A stretch of 60,802 nt of DNA from Candidatus Laterigemmans baculatus (GTDB taxonomy: Bacteria > Planctomycetota > Planctomycetia > Pirellulales > Pirellulaceae): the NCBI RefSeq assembly GCF_010367455.1, contig NZ_WRPR01000092.1, forward strand, positions 1 through 60,802, given 5' to 3'. Position 1 is the stretch's first letter; each line of letters opens with the position of its first letter. Below the pieces are notes generated by a model, which ran no database searches, was not told where the DNA came from, and saw only the letters and a program-made list of their open reading frames with translations. Below are positions 26,859-35,523 of this stretch, piece after piece. Both the position numbers and the translations under genes were made by a program.

Positions 26859-27503
26859 CTACGTAGCGGGCCGCGGCGCTCGCTTGTCGAAATCCTCGAG
26901 CAACTCGGCTAACCGCTCCATCGGCAATCCCACCACGTTGCTCTCACTTCCTTCCTCGACCCGCAACCAATCCTCCCCATCCTGATAACCGAACGCCCCC
27001 GCTTTGCCTTCCCAGCGACGGCTGTCGAGATAGCCCTGCAGCTGCTCCTCGCTGAGCGGCTCCATGAACAACCGCGTCCGCGTGACGTCGACGACCCAGC
27101 GATTCTCCGGGCGGCTCCAGAGACAGACCCCGGTGTAGACCGCATGGACTCGGCCGCTCAGCCGCCTTAGCATCTCCTCGGCGTGCTCGCGATTCTCCGG
27201 CTTGCCGAGCACCTGCCCGACGCACTCGGCCACCGTGTCCGCCCCGAGCACCATTCCCGCCTCGACTCGCTGCGCCACATCCGCGGCTTTCTGCATCGCC
27301 AGCCGAGCGACCAACTCGGGGGGAGTCTCGCGGCTGCAAATCCCGCACTCGGCCGAATCGGCGGGAGCCTGGACGGTGAACGCGTAACCGGCTGCCTCGA
27401 GCAACAACCGCCGCCGCGGCGAACTGCTGGCCAGGATCAAGGGCCGGTCGCCAGGAATCGCAGCCCGCGGCAGCGGACCGAACGCAGAACCTTCACCACT
27501 CAT
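26859..27503 (-). CDS. maf: Maf-family nucleotide pyrophosphatase
   Basis: 214 aa. Hydrolyses non-canonical nucleoside triphosphates or (YceF/YhdE types) methylated or UTP/dTTP substrates, limiting incorporation of altered nucleotides. Signatures present: LILASSSPRRRLLL, VLGADTVAECVGQVLGKP, LSGRVHAVYTG, GKAGAFGYQDG and GSESNVVGLPME. The N-terminal 20 residues precede the usual start. The start codon shares a base with the stop of the upstream DUF3467 gene (TGATG), so the two are co-translated. Confidence 0.94.
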   Translation of the reverse strand: MSGEGSAFGPLPRAAIPGDRPLILASSSPRRRLLLEAAGYAFTVQAPADSAECGICSRETPPELVARLAMQKAADVAQRVEAGMVLGADTVAECVGQVLGKPENREHAEEMLRRLSGRVHAVYTGVCLWSRPENRWVVDVTRTRLFMEPLSEEQLQGYLDSRRWEGKAGAFGYQDGEDWLRVEEGSESNVVGLPMERLAELLEDFDKRAPRPAT

Positions 27504-28345
27504 CAGTGTAAATCCGGATCGGGGCCAGAATTCGGATCGGGCCCAGAGCCGGGCGCATCTCCCCCGCCGCCAGCGGTATCGGAGCCACGCACATCGGAGC
27601 CGCCGGAGCCGGAGCCGCCCGCACTGGAGCCGCCCGCGTCGGGACCACGGGGATCGCGGCCGTGGGCGTCCCCGCTGCGGCTTCGCACCAGCCCCTGCTG
27701 GGCGCTCTGCAGCGACTCGAGCAACCGCGGCATCTGGCCGGCGGCCAGATAAACCCGCGCGCTGACGGCCGACTGGGGAAAGAAGCTCGTCAAAAAGTCG
27801 AGACTGAATTCCGATGCTCCATGCCCGATCATCACTCCGTTGGCATAGGCGCCGCTGAGCATCGTGTCGCTCAGCTTCAGGTCGTCGTAGATCTCCTGCG
27901 GCGTCGGCCGACGCGGCGAGGGCGAGGGCTCCAGTGGCGGAGTGGCCGCGGCCCCCGAACCGCCCAAAGCGTTCGAACCGCCCGAAGCGTTCGAACCGCC
28001 CGAAGCGTCCGCGGTGCCCGAAGCGCCCGCGGCCCCCGCAGGCTTCGCAGCCGTTGGCGGCGTCGGCGGTGGCCCAAACCGCTGCTGGTAGAGATCGAGG
28101 TTCTTGCGGAGCGCGTCGATGAACTGGGGCATCACCGGGTGGGGCAGGACCACGCGAGCCGCCACGCGATGCGGCCGTCCGACGGTTTGCAAAAAATCGA
28201 GCACGAACTCGCTCGGTCCCGTCATCACGATCACCCCGGTGCTGAACACGCCGTCGCTGACGTGGTCCGGAACACGCGCTCGGAGCTGGGCGGGTCGGTC
28301 GGCCGGATCGCCGCGATCTTCCGAAGGCGTGGGACCATCATACAT
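27503..28345 (-). CDS. Protein with two DUF3467 domains
   Basis: 280 aa. The first domain (about 20-92: RVPDHVSDGVFSTGVIVMTG, SEFVLDFLQTVGRP, VVLPHPVMPQFIDAL) and the second (about 150-215: YANGVMIGHGASEFSLDF, ARVYLAAGQMPRLLE) are recognisably the same fold, joined by a (GGSNAS)-type linker and followed by a Gly/Ser/Asp tail. DUF3467 proteins are normally single-domain, about 100 aa; function unknown. Located between an ABC permease gene and maf; the stop overlaps the maf start. Confidence 0.78.
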   Translation of the reverse strand: MYDGPTPSEDRGDPADRPAQLRARVPDHVSDGVFSTGVIVMTGPSEFVLDFLQTVGRPHRVAARVVLPHPVMPQFIDALRKNLDLYQQRFGPPPTPPTAAKPAGAAGASGTADASGGSNASGGSNALGGSGAAATPPLEPSPSPRRPTPQEIYDDLKLSDTMLSGAYANGVMIGHGASEFSLDFLTSFFPQSAVSARVYLAAGQMPRLLESLQSAQQGLVRSRSGDAHGRDPRGPDAGGSSAGGSGSGGSDVRGSDTAGGGGDAPGSGPDPNSGPDPDLH

Positions 28346-28431
28346 GTTTCGGGAATCCTCACAGCAGCGAGTAGCAAACCGGGCACGCTCCGGGAACCGA
28401 CGAATCGTCCTGGGGTGCGGACCACTTGAGT

Positions 28432-30033
28432 CTAACGCATCGCTCCGGAATCGAAACCGACAGTCGCTCCCTCAGCCAGACTCTTCTCCGCCGCCGCCCG
28501 CTCGGCCGCCGCCCGTTCCGCCGCGGCCCGCTCGGCCAACACCCGCTCGGGGGTCGCCACCCGCTGCGGCAACACCGCGCGGCCGAGCAAAACCACGTTC
28601 AACGCAAACAGCGTCGCACCGCTTCCAAACACCAGGTAGGGAACGTCCGACGACAAACCGCTCTCGAGCTCGACGATCGTCCACGCCCAATTCGTCAGCT
28701 GCCAGTGCGACCACGGAAACGAGCGGTAGTCGTGCAGGTGTAGGGCCGCCGAATAGGGGGCGATCGCAGCGACCGAGGCGACCAGCCCCAGGACCGCGAC
28801 CGCGACGCCAGGGTGCGTCACGCTCCGCAGCCGAATCAGCTGCATGATCCACCGCGTCACCGAAAGAAACAGCATCAGGTAGCCGCCGAGCGTCAACGCG
28901 TGCGGCAACGTCCGATCGATCGCGTCGCCGGGAGCCGACGGGCTGAGAATGAGCAGGCCGATCGCCGCAAGCGAAAATAACAACATACAACTGACGCTGA
29001 AGACGAGCCCCGTCCCCGGCCCCGGCGTCAGCCAGACCGCCAAGGCGCGTCCCAGGAATGTGCCCGGCAGGTCGCGGCGGACGCGGGGCGTCAACACTCC
29101 CGACTCGCCCACCATCAGCGCCCCGATCACTGCCCAAAGTGCAGCCGCATAGTACACGCAGGGCACGATGACCTGCCAATCCGCCTCGAGGACCAGCATC
29201 GCATACGCCAAGCAGCCCGTCATCGCCGTCTGGTGGACCAACAGCGCCCGCCGGAGCGGCGTCGAGCGGTTCTCGCTCGGGGGAGCGAGTTGCACCGCGG
29301 CGGCGATCAATAAGATCGCCGAAACCGTGGCGGTGAACAGCAGCGAGGCGACGATCCCAAAAATCCACTCGCCCGATGCCTCGCCGCCTCCTTGGGTGAT
29401 CATCCCGATCGCAAACCCGCCAAACGCGAACTCCGCGATCCCAATCAGAATCAGCATCACGACCATCATCACGAATTGCCCGCCGCGACCGCTCGGCAGG
29501 GCTGCAAGAAATAGCCCCACCACTGTCAGGAGCGTCGCCACCTCGGCGGTCCCCCCGAGCAACGTCCCGATCGTCATCAGATCGACGCCCCGCAACACAT
29601 AGCAGAAGGCAACGCAGGGCATCAGCGCGACGAAGTACAACATCATCTGCAAACCGCCGCTGGCCAGCTTGCCGGTGATGATTTGCAGCGGGGAGAGGTT
29701 CGTCACGCTCAGCAAATCGAGCGTCCCATCGTCCACCTCCGCGGCCAGCGAACGATGCGCGGCAAGCGGCACGACCAGCAGCATCGGCACCGCCAGCACC
29801 AAGTAGTAACCGACCAGCATCGGCTGGCCCGATGGCACGTAGTAGATCCGCGGCATCGACATCGCAATCGCCGCCGCGGTCCAGCCCCACGCAGCGAGGA
29901 GCAGCAACGAGAAGGTGACGATGAATTGCCGGCTCTTCAACGTCTGCCGCGTCTCCTTGACCAGGATCGGATTGAGCCAGTCGCCCATCCGCTCGGTCCA
30001 GCGGTCGAGTCGCTCCATCGTTCGGCCTGTCAT
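28432..30033 (-). CDS. ABC-2-type transporter permease
   Basis: 533 aa from the ATG at 30033. About twelve membrane segments; the N-terminal NPILVKETRQTLKSRQF and AAEVDDGTLDLLSVTNLSP are typical of the ABC-2 permease family that includes gliding (GldF-like) and Nos-type permeases. The start overlaps the ATPase stop by 4 bases (ATGA), so stoichiometric translation is likely. The C-terminus carries an AERAAAERAAAE repeat of about 30 residues. Substrate unknown. Confidence 0.85.
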   Translation of the reverse strand: MTGRTMERLDRWTERMGDWLNPILVKETRQTLKSRQFIVTFSLLLLAAWGWTAAAIAMSMPRIYYVPSGQPMLVGYYLVLAVPMLLVVPLAAHRSLAAEVDDGTLDLLSVTNLSPLQIITGKLASGGLQMMLYFVALMPCVAFCYVLRGVDLMTIGTLLGGTAEVATLLTVVGLFLAALPSGRGGQFVMMVVMLILIGIAEFAFGGFAIGMITQGGGEASGEWIFGIVASLLFTATVSAILLIAAAVQLAPPSENRSTPLRRALLVHQTAMTGCLAYAMLVLEADWQVIVPCVYYAAALWAVIGALMVGESGVLTPRVRRDLPGTFLGRALAVWLTPGPGTGLVFSVSCMLLFSLAAIGLLILSPSAPGDAIDRTLPHALTLGGYLMLFLSVTRWIMQLIRLRSVTHPGVAVAVLGLVASVAAIAPYSAALHLHDYRSFPWSHWQLTNWAWTIVELESGLSSDVPYLVFGSGATLFALNVVLLGRAVLPQRVATPERVLAERAAAERAAAERAAAEKSLAEGATVGFDSGAMR

Positions 30034-30986
30034 TGCACGAGTCCCTCGGTGACTTGCAGAAACACGTCTTCCAGCGATTTCGTTCGCGCGGTCAGCTCCG
30101 CGACCGGGAGTCCCGCTTCGACCAAATCGCGAAGCACGTCGGCCTGAGCGGCGAGATCTCCCGAGAAGGCGGTCCGCACCCAATCCCCTTCGACCCGGAT
30201 CTCAAGGCAATCGTCGCGCTGCCCTAACCGCTCAGCCGCCTCGGCCGCCCCATGCATGACTCGCAGAGTCAATTCGCGATGCTGCTGCCGCTGCCGCTGG
30301 ATCTCCTCGACCGAACCGGTCGCCAGCAGCCGACCCTGTTCGATGATTCCGACCGCATCACACATCTCCGCCAGCTCGGTCAGAATATGACTGCTGATCA
30401 GAATCGTCTTGCCCTCAGCGGCTAAGGCACCGATCATCTTTCGCAGTTCGATCCGCGCCCGAGGATCGAGACCCGCAGCCGGCTCGTCCAGGATCAGCAC
30501 GGCGGGATCATGCATCAGAGCCCGCCCCAAACAAATCCGCTGCTTCATCCCCTTGCTCAAGCCGCGGATCGGTTTCTCGGCGATTCCCGCCGCTCCGGTG
30601 AACTCCAACACTCGCTTGAGCCGCTGCGTTCGCTCGCGGCCGACCAGACCATAAGAGCGCGCGAAAAAATCTAAGTACTCGGCGCAATTAACGTTGGCGT
30701 AAGTTCCAAAAGCGTCGGGCATGAATCCCAAACGCTTTCGCACCATCTCAGGATCGTTGACCACGGAAAATCCGTCGACGATCGCATCACCATAACTGGG
30801 CAATTCGAGCGTCGCCAAGATTCGCATGCTGGTCGTCTTACCCGCCCCGTTGGGACCGATGTAACCAAACACGCTCCCCCGCGCCACGGCGAACGAGATG
30901 TCGTCAACCGCCCGAGTCTTGCCGAAAAAGCGGTGCACGCGACGGAGCTCGATCACCGCTTCCCCTTCGCCGACGGTCGGAATCAT
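30030..30986 (-). CDS. ABC transporter ATP-binding protein
   Basis: 318 aa from the ATG at 30986. Walker A YIGPNGAGKTTSMR, Q-loop region, signature LSKGMKQRICLGRAL, Walker B AVLILDEPAAGLD, and SSHILTEL with the switch histidine are all intact. The C-terminal extension (about 225-318) resembles the ABC-2 exporter ATPases. It overlaps both the upstream exported-protein gene and the permease gene by ATGA, so it is the centre of the four-gene module. Confidence 0.93.
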   Translation of the reverse strand: MIPTVGEGEAVIELRRVHRFFGKTRAVDDISFAVARGSVFGYIGPNGAGKTTSMRILATLELPSYGDAIVDGFSVVNDPEMVRKRLGFMPDAFGTYANVNCAEYLDFFARSYGLVGRERTQRLKRVLEFTGAAGIAEKPIRGLSKGMKQRICLGRALMHDPAVLILDEPAAGLDPRARIELRKMIGALAAEGKTILISSHILTELAEMCDAVGIIEQGRLLATGSVEEIQRQRQQHRELTLRVMHGAAEAAERLGQRDDCLEIRVEGDWVRTAFSGDLAAQADVLRDLVEAGLPVAELTARTKSLEDVFLQVTEGLVQ

Positions 30987-33604
30987 CGCAGCCCTCCCAT
31001 GATGAAGTGCACGCTGGAGACGGGCACCGCTCCCTCGACGACAATCGCATCCGCAGTCAACGCGGCACGCCCCACGAACCAGCCGGGAGGGAGCTCGCCG
31101 CGGTCGAACAGCATCCCTCCCAGCTTGGCCTCGAACATCCCCAGCTCCGCCGCCGGAGCCAACCACGAGGCAGCATGATTCTGCAGCGAGGTGCCACCCC
31201 AGTGATAATACGGCTGCCTCCCAAACAGGCTCCTCGCTCCACTCGATTGGTAACCGAGTGGAGGTTCGGGAGTCTCGATCTGGTACAGTCGGCGGAGAAT
31301 CCCCGCGGCTTGAGTTGCCGGAACGCGGCGGACCTGGCCGACACCGCCAGCGGCGATCGGTCCCGTCGCGGTGTAATATTCACCGGCGGAATCGCGCGCG
31401 ATGAGCTCGTAAACCTCCACATCGAAATCGTTCTGCAACTTGGGCGGCTGGCCCAGGTTTGCCGGGGCCGATTGGACCAGTGCGATTCCGCCAGCGTCGT
31501 CGATTGGCTCGGTGGCAACGAATTGCTTCTGGCGGCGGGCGGGCAGAAACTCGCCACCGAGCCGCTGGCGGTCGTCGCTGAGAGTGACCACCCGATCCAG
31601 GTTCGGAGGATCGATGGTTCCATTCGTCTGCGCTTCCTCCAGGTCGATGATGGGATAGACCGCGGCGTCAGGAGAAAACTCCATCCCGCCGGAGGGGCGA
31701 AACCCAGCGAAGTAGGTGGCGCGGGTCATGCGGGCGGCACGCGGAGAACTTCCCTCGGCCCAAGTGATCTGCCGCACGCGGACCTGAGTCCCCAAGCCGT
31801 CGGCGAGCACGCCATAGCCAAACAACATCAACGTGGCCACGGTTGCTAACACCGGCGCGATGAGAAACATCAAATAGGTGCGATGATTGCGGCGAGTCCA
31901 ATAATAGGAGACTGGTCCAACAAGAATTACAAATCCGGTCAAAACACCGAGAAACGCGTAGACGGGAGGGCGAGCAACATTTTGCAAGGTCCAATCCCAA
32001 AAACGTTCCGTCCCTTGCAGGAACATCGTCCCGTGCTTGAGAGACCAGACTTGACGCGCCGCCGTGAAATGCTTGGCGACGTGCCAAAGCTGAAAAGAGC
32101 CGGGAAACGGGTCGGGATCTTGAAAGCCGATTACGATCCCCGCCATCAACGGCTGGGGAATGATCGCTTGCTCCAGTTCTCGCTCGGTCAGCGTTTGCGC
32201 GACCGGATGCCCGTTCGTGGACCATGTGTTCCACCGCTCCTCGGGCGTGCGATTCATGTAAGCCGATTCGAGCGTGGTCAAATCGTGCTGGCGAATCTGC
32301 TGTAAAAACCAGTCGTTCGGCGGCAGCACTCGATCGAGCGCAAACCGTGACAGAGTCGCTCGAACTTCGTGCGCGGTCGTCGGATCGCCCGCGGCGAGCG
32401 GGGTGGTCCCAAACAGTTCCGCTAGCGCCTCGCGACTCTCCACCCCGGCGGTCCAGACCGCGCCGCCACAGGCGACCCAATCACTCAGCGCCTTGAACCG
32501 CTCAGGATGCTCATCACGCATCCGCTCTAGAACCCCAAAACTGACGATCACAACGTCGGTCGACTCATAACCGAGCCACGAGGTATGCGTCTCCGAGGCG
32601 TGCATCACTTGCCGCACCGAGGTGAGATCCGTTCGCAGGTTGAGCAACGCGTCGGCGTCGCTCAGTCGATCGACCTCGGAAGCCATCAGAAACGATGGAC
32701 TGGGATACGCCATCGAGCCGAGGGTCCGCACGTCGGGAACCCTTGCCCATGGTTCGGCTGAGGACACGGAGGGATCGGCGAGAATGACCGTGTAGCGGGT
32801 GGTCCGCTCCAGGAGCGCGACGTTCAGCCATCGATCGCCGCGGCCGCTGTGGTGCTCCAGCACGTAACCCTGGATTGCTCGCCCCCCTTCGGACAGCTGA
32901 ATCCGGAAATTCGCCCCCACGAAGTATTTGGGCAAATGCTGCTCCACCGTGACAGTGCGTTCCCCCTCCGGCAGCTCGAGTAGGAATTGGTAGCGAGTAC
33001 GAGGCTGCGGCCAATTCGCGCCGTCGATCGGGACGACTTCGACGGTCAGCTGGCGGTCCGCCGGAAACTGGCCGGTCGTCGCTGTGGCCGTCAATTGCAC
33101 CGGCAGATAGCCGTAGTTCTCGGGGTCGAGCATCCGCACTTCGCATCCGAAGCCAGCCGAAGGATTGCCCGGCATCGGCAACCGGTGCCGCGTCCAGCGT
33201 GCTCCTTCAGCGGCCGCCGGCGTCGGACACACGGCTGCGAGCAGTGCCAGGCCGCAGACGCAGATCGCCAGCCAGAGGCAGTTCCCTCTCCCCCGCGGCT
33301 TGGCTGCGAACGAAAGTTCCGCAGCCAAGTCGCGGGGGAGAGGGTTAGGGTGAGGGGGCCGGGAACAGGCAGGTTTTGCGATCCACGCGTCGCGCTCCGT
33401 TCGCTTCCAGGTGACGCACTCGGCGGTCCCAGCAAGCCGTTTGCCGGCCGCTTCGGCCCCCTCACCCCCCGCCCTCTCCCCCAAAGAGAATCGCGAAAGA
33501 ACTTGAAGGTGAAGGTCGAGCGGTCGCCGCGATTCCTCTCCGGGGGAGAGGGGGCTAAAAAACGTCACGACCTTCGGAAAGCGGGTTAAAATCGGGTGAT
33601 TCAT
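30983..33604 (-). CDS. Large exported membrane protein of the ABC module
   Basis: 873 aa from the ATG at 33604, which overlaps the stop of the small upstream gene (ATGA). The first 115 residues are translated repeat sequence (see separate entry). A hydrophobic segment follows (about 117-137: LWLAICVCGLALLAAV) that serves as signal or anchor, then a large outer domain including a flavodoxin/GATase-like part (ERFKALSDWVACGGAVWTAG). Two membrane segments lie near 560-620 (VYAFLGVLTGFVILVG, LIAPVLATVATLMLFG). No catalytic motif is seen. Its coupling to the ATPase and permease makes it a probable auxiliary subunit. Confidence 0.7.
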   Translation of the reverse strand: MNHPILTRFPKVVTFFSPLSPGEESRRPLDLHLQVLSRFSLGERAGGEGAEAAGKRLAGTAECVTWKRTERDAWIAKPACSRPPHPNPLPRDLAAELSFAAKPRGRGNCLWLAICVCGLALLAAVCPTPAAAEGARWTRHRLPMPGNPSAGFGCEVRMLDPENYGYLPVQLTATATTGQFPADRQLTVEVVPIDGANWPQPRTRYQFLLELPEGERTVTVEQHLPKYFVGANFRIQLSEGGRAIQGYVLEHHSGRGDRWLNVALLERTTRYTVILADPSVSSAEPWARVPDVRTLGSMAYPSPSFLMASEVDRLSDADALLNLRTDLTSVRQVMHASETHTSWLGYESTDVVIVSFGVLERMRDEHPERFKALSDWVACGGAVWTAGVESREALAELFGTTPLAAGDPTTAHEVRATLSRFALDRVLPPNDWFLQQIRQHDLTTLESAYMNRTPEERWNTWSTNGHPVAQTLTERELEQAIIPQPLMAGIVIGFQDPDPFPGSFQLWHVAKHFTAARQVWSLKHGTMFLQGTERFWDWTLQNVARPPVYAFLGVLTGFVILVGPVSYYWTRRNHRTYLMFLIAPVLATVATLMLFGYGVLADGLGTQVRVRQITWAEGSSPRAARMTRATYFAGFRPSGGMEFSPDAAVYPIIDLEEAQTNGTIDPPNLDRVVTLSDDRQRLGGEFLPARRQKQFVATEPIDDAGGIALVQSAPANLGQPPKLQNDFDVEVYELIARDSAGEYYTATGPIAAGGVGQVRRVPATQAAGILRRLYQIETPEPPLGYQSSGARSLFGRQPYYHWGGTSLQNHAASWLAPAAELGMFEAKLGGMLFDRGELPPGWFVGRAALTADAIVVEGAVPVSSVHFIMGGLR
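33284..33558 (-). repeat. Two dispersed repeats read as protein N-terminus
   Basis: The first (about 33284-33358) is an inverted repeat of the CCCTCTCCCCCGCG...CGCGGGGGAGAGGG type with an inner arm GCAGCCAAG/CTTGGCTGC. The second (about 33458-33558) has CCCCGGAGAGGAATCGCGGC paired with TTCGCGATTCTC plus CCCTCTCCCCC ends. Both keep the reading frame of the 30983-33604 gene open, giving PHPNPLP, GRGN and SLGERAGGEG as translated repeat signatures. Confidence 0.75.
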
Positions 33605-33927
33605 TGCGGTGTGCCTTTGGGAGGCAGGATCTGCGGCGGCAACTGCTCGGCCGCAAACGGATTCCCGGCGGGCGTCGAATCGTGGTAGCGGCGCATCAGG
33701 ATGGCCGGGATCCACGCGGCGAAGAACAACGCGATGGAAATGAGATAGAACCCGGCCAAGCTGAGCAGCGTGAAACAGATCACCTGGGCGAGAGTTTGCC
33801 CCTGCCATGCCAGCCGCGCAAGCCAGGCGAGGAACACAGTGCCGGTGACGGCGAGCATCGCCGAGCGAAAAGAGAGCTGGGGCAGCAGCCGGCTGCGGAG
33901 AGTCGGTTCAACCGCGGGAGTAGGCAT
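33601..33927 (-). CDS. Small two-helix membrane protein
   Basis: 108 aa with two hydrophobic segments (about 24-42 and 50-75: MLAVTGTVFLAWLARLAW, then ICFTLLSLAGFYLISIALFF). Its stop overlaps the start of the large exported protein by 4 bases, making it the first gene of the four-gene ABC module. No known family is recognised. Upstream 368 bases (33928-34295) hold repeats and no gene. Confidence 0.72.
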   Translation of the reverse strand: MPTPAVEPTLRSRLLPQLSFRSAMLAVTGTVFLAWLARLAWQGQTLAQVICFTLLSLAGFYLISIALFFAAWIPAILMRRYHDSTPAGNPFAAEQLPPQILPPKGTPQ

Positions 33928-34052
33928 GGAGTCGGCTCGACGAACATCGACAGAGAATAGACCTCCCCCAGTCTAGCGAGCTGCCGAGTCGATGGCGCGG
34001 CAGAAGAGAACCTCAGCCGCGGGCGAGCTAGAGACCCAGCGATTGCAACCTT

Positions 34053-34178
34053 TTGAGCCGTAGGCGCTAGCCTCGGGCCTCGCAGCCTCGGGGATTTCCG
34101 CTGCAGCACCCGCGGCTAGCGCCGTCGGCTCACCCGCGGCTAGCGCCGTCGGCTCAGGGTGTTCTGACAGAGCCTCAG
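34053..34178. repeat. GCTAGC-type dispersed element, copy 2
   Basis: TTTTGAGCCGTAGGCGCTAG on one side and two successive copies of CGCGGCTAGCGCCGTCGGCT on the other, ending TTCTGACAGAGCCT. Shares both arms with the copy at 26665 and at 56286. Confidence 0.75.
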
Positions 34179-34190
34179 CCTCCAAAAATC

Positions 34191-34255
34191 GTTTAACGGC
34201 AAGCCGCAGGCGACTGCTTTTTGAAAACACAGTCGCCTTCGGCTTGCCGTTAAAC
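34191..34255. repeat. Long hairpin upstream of the small membrane gene
   Basis: Arms of 26 bases (34191-34216 and 34230-34255) with one mismatch and a 13-base loop. It starts GTTTAACGGCAAGCC. It is downstream of the TIGR03009 gene on the plus side and upstream of the ABC module, so it could block read-through or mark a repeat insertion. Confidence 0.8.
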
Positions 34256-34295
34256 CACACCCTCCCGGAGAAGGGCGACATTCAGAGCCCCCGCC

Positions 34296-35270
34296 TCAGC
34301 GGACGGGGTTGGCGTCGGGGTTGGCCGCTTGCTGCAAGGCCCCGAACTTCTGCCGAATCACTTTCCAGTTGCTCGGCGGACGAGCCTTGATAAAGCCATC
34401 GGTGAACTGCTGCAGGTTCGCAACCAGGCTGTTCCGCGAAACCGACGTGAATTCGTAGTGATCCCAGATCGGTGCAGTCTGCGGGTCGAAGTTCGGAGCG
34501 TACATGATCAACGCGTCGGGCATGAACGTCTGGGCGCTGATCACGATCTGCACGAAGCGGTACTGCGAGCGATCTTCCTGCCGCTTGGGCCAGGCCTCGA
34601 TCAGGTACACGCCGGTCTTGCCCGCCGGCGGCTGGACTTCGCGAACCCAGTAGCGGTCATGGATTTTCTTGGCGTCGAGATTGAATACGAAGGGCAGGGG
34701 GCTTTCGAATATCTGCTGGCCCCGCATCTCCTCGGGCAGCACCTGAATGATGCACTCTTCCTTGGAGCGGTCGAACTCAAGCACTTCCGCACCATTGCAG
34801 ACCCAGTACTCGCCAAGCTGCTTGGGGTCGGCTTCGTAGACCGCTTTGCCTTCTTTTTGGCCTTTGTAGAACTTCAGCGTGTCGACACGAAACATTCCCT
34901 TGTCGGGAGCCGCGTATTTGATCACACCTTGCGCCCAGGTGGCGTGGATTCCCGCCGGAGCCGCTCCCAGATCGTAGTGCCAGCGGGTGAAGTCGCAGGA
35001 GAGCAGCTTCGTCCCTTGGCTTTCGGTCTCCCATTTCTGCAGCAACTGGTCGAGCCGCGCTTGGGCAGCGGTCGACAGGGGAGGGAAGGGCTGTCCGGGC
35101 TGGACCGCCGGAGCCAATTCACCGGGCTGGCGTCCGCCACCGGCCGTGGCTTGGTTCGCGGCCTGATTGGTGGCCGCTCCCTGCTGGGTAGGAGATTGGG
35201 CCAAGGTGACCGTCGGCGTCGCGACCAGCAGCGCCGTCAACGCGGTTCGACAAAACATCCGTGCAAACAT
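34296..35270 (-). CDS. TIGR03009-type LolA-like exported protein
   Basis: 324 aa. Signal peptide (MFARMFCRTALTALLVATPT...LAQS), a low-complexity linker (about 28-60) and then the domain I recognise as the planctomycete TIGR03009 family (SCDFTRWHYD, LPFVFNLDAKKIHDRYWVR, PNFDPQTAPIWDHYEF). The fold resembles LolA/VioE-type lipoprotein carriers, suggesting a periplasmic lipoprotein- or lipid-carrier role (inference). It lies upstream of the ABC module, with 368 bases between; a functional link is unproven. Confidence 0.85.
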   Translation of the reverse strand: MFARMFCRTALTALLVATPTVTLAQSPTQQGAATNQAANQATAGGGRQPGELAPAVQPGQPFPPLSTAAQARLDQLLQKWETESQGTKLLSCDFTRWHYDLGAAPAGIHATWAQGVIKYAAPDKGMFRVDTLKFYKGQKEGKAVYEADPKQLGEYWVCNGAEVLEFDRSKEECIIQVLPEEMRGQQIFESPLPFVFNLDAKKIHDRYWVREVQPPAGKTGVYLIEAWPKRQEDRSQYRFVQIVISAQTFMPDALIMYAPNFDPQTAPIWDHYEFTSVSRNSLVANLQQFTDGFIKARPPSNWKVIRQKFGALQQAANPDANPVR

Positions 35271-35403
35271 GGATCCATCCAGTAGTAAGCAACCAGCAAG
35301 CGCATCGTCCTCAGCGGCGAAACGTTAGCAACTTCGGGACGTTGGTCAAAAGAGCAATTCGTCGGGTCGCACAGGCGGGGCGACTCCGCAGGCGCGTCCA
35401 GCT

Positions 35404-35512
35404 TATATCAGCTGCCACGCGCTAGCGTCCGGTTGTCCCGGGGTTTTCAGAAACCGGGGGCTAGCGCCCCGCGGCTGATCAGTAATCCGGGCTAGGGCGT
35501 GGCGGCTGATCT
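35404..35512. repeat. GCTAGC-type dispersed element, copy 3
   Basis: CAGCTGCCACGCGCTAGCGT and CCGGGGGCTAGCGCCCCGCG lie in opposite orientation, then a third partial copy (TAGGGCGTGGCGGCTGAT). No gene is seen in 35271-35523. Confidence 0.8.
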
Positions 35513-35523
35513 AACGCCCCCCC

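Noticed and set aside
33604-33808. Longer start of the 30983 gene
   Set aside because: Antisense overlap with the small membrane gene frame; the ATGA junction at 33604 is a better explanation.
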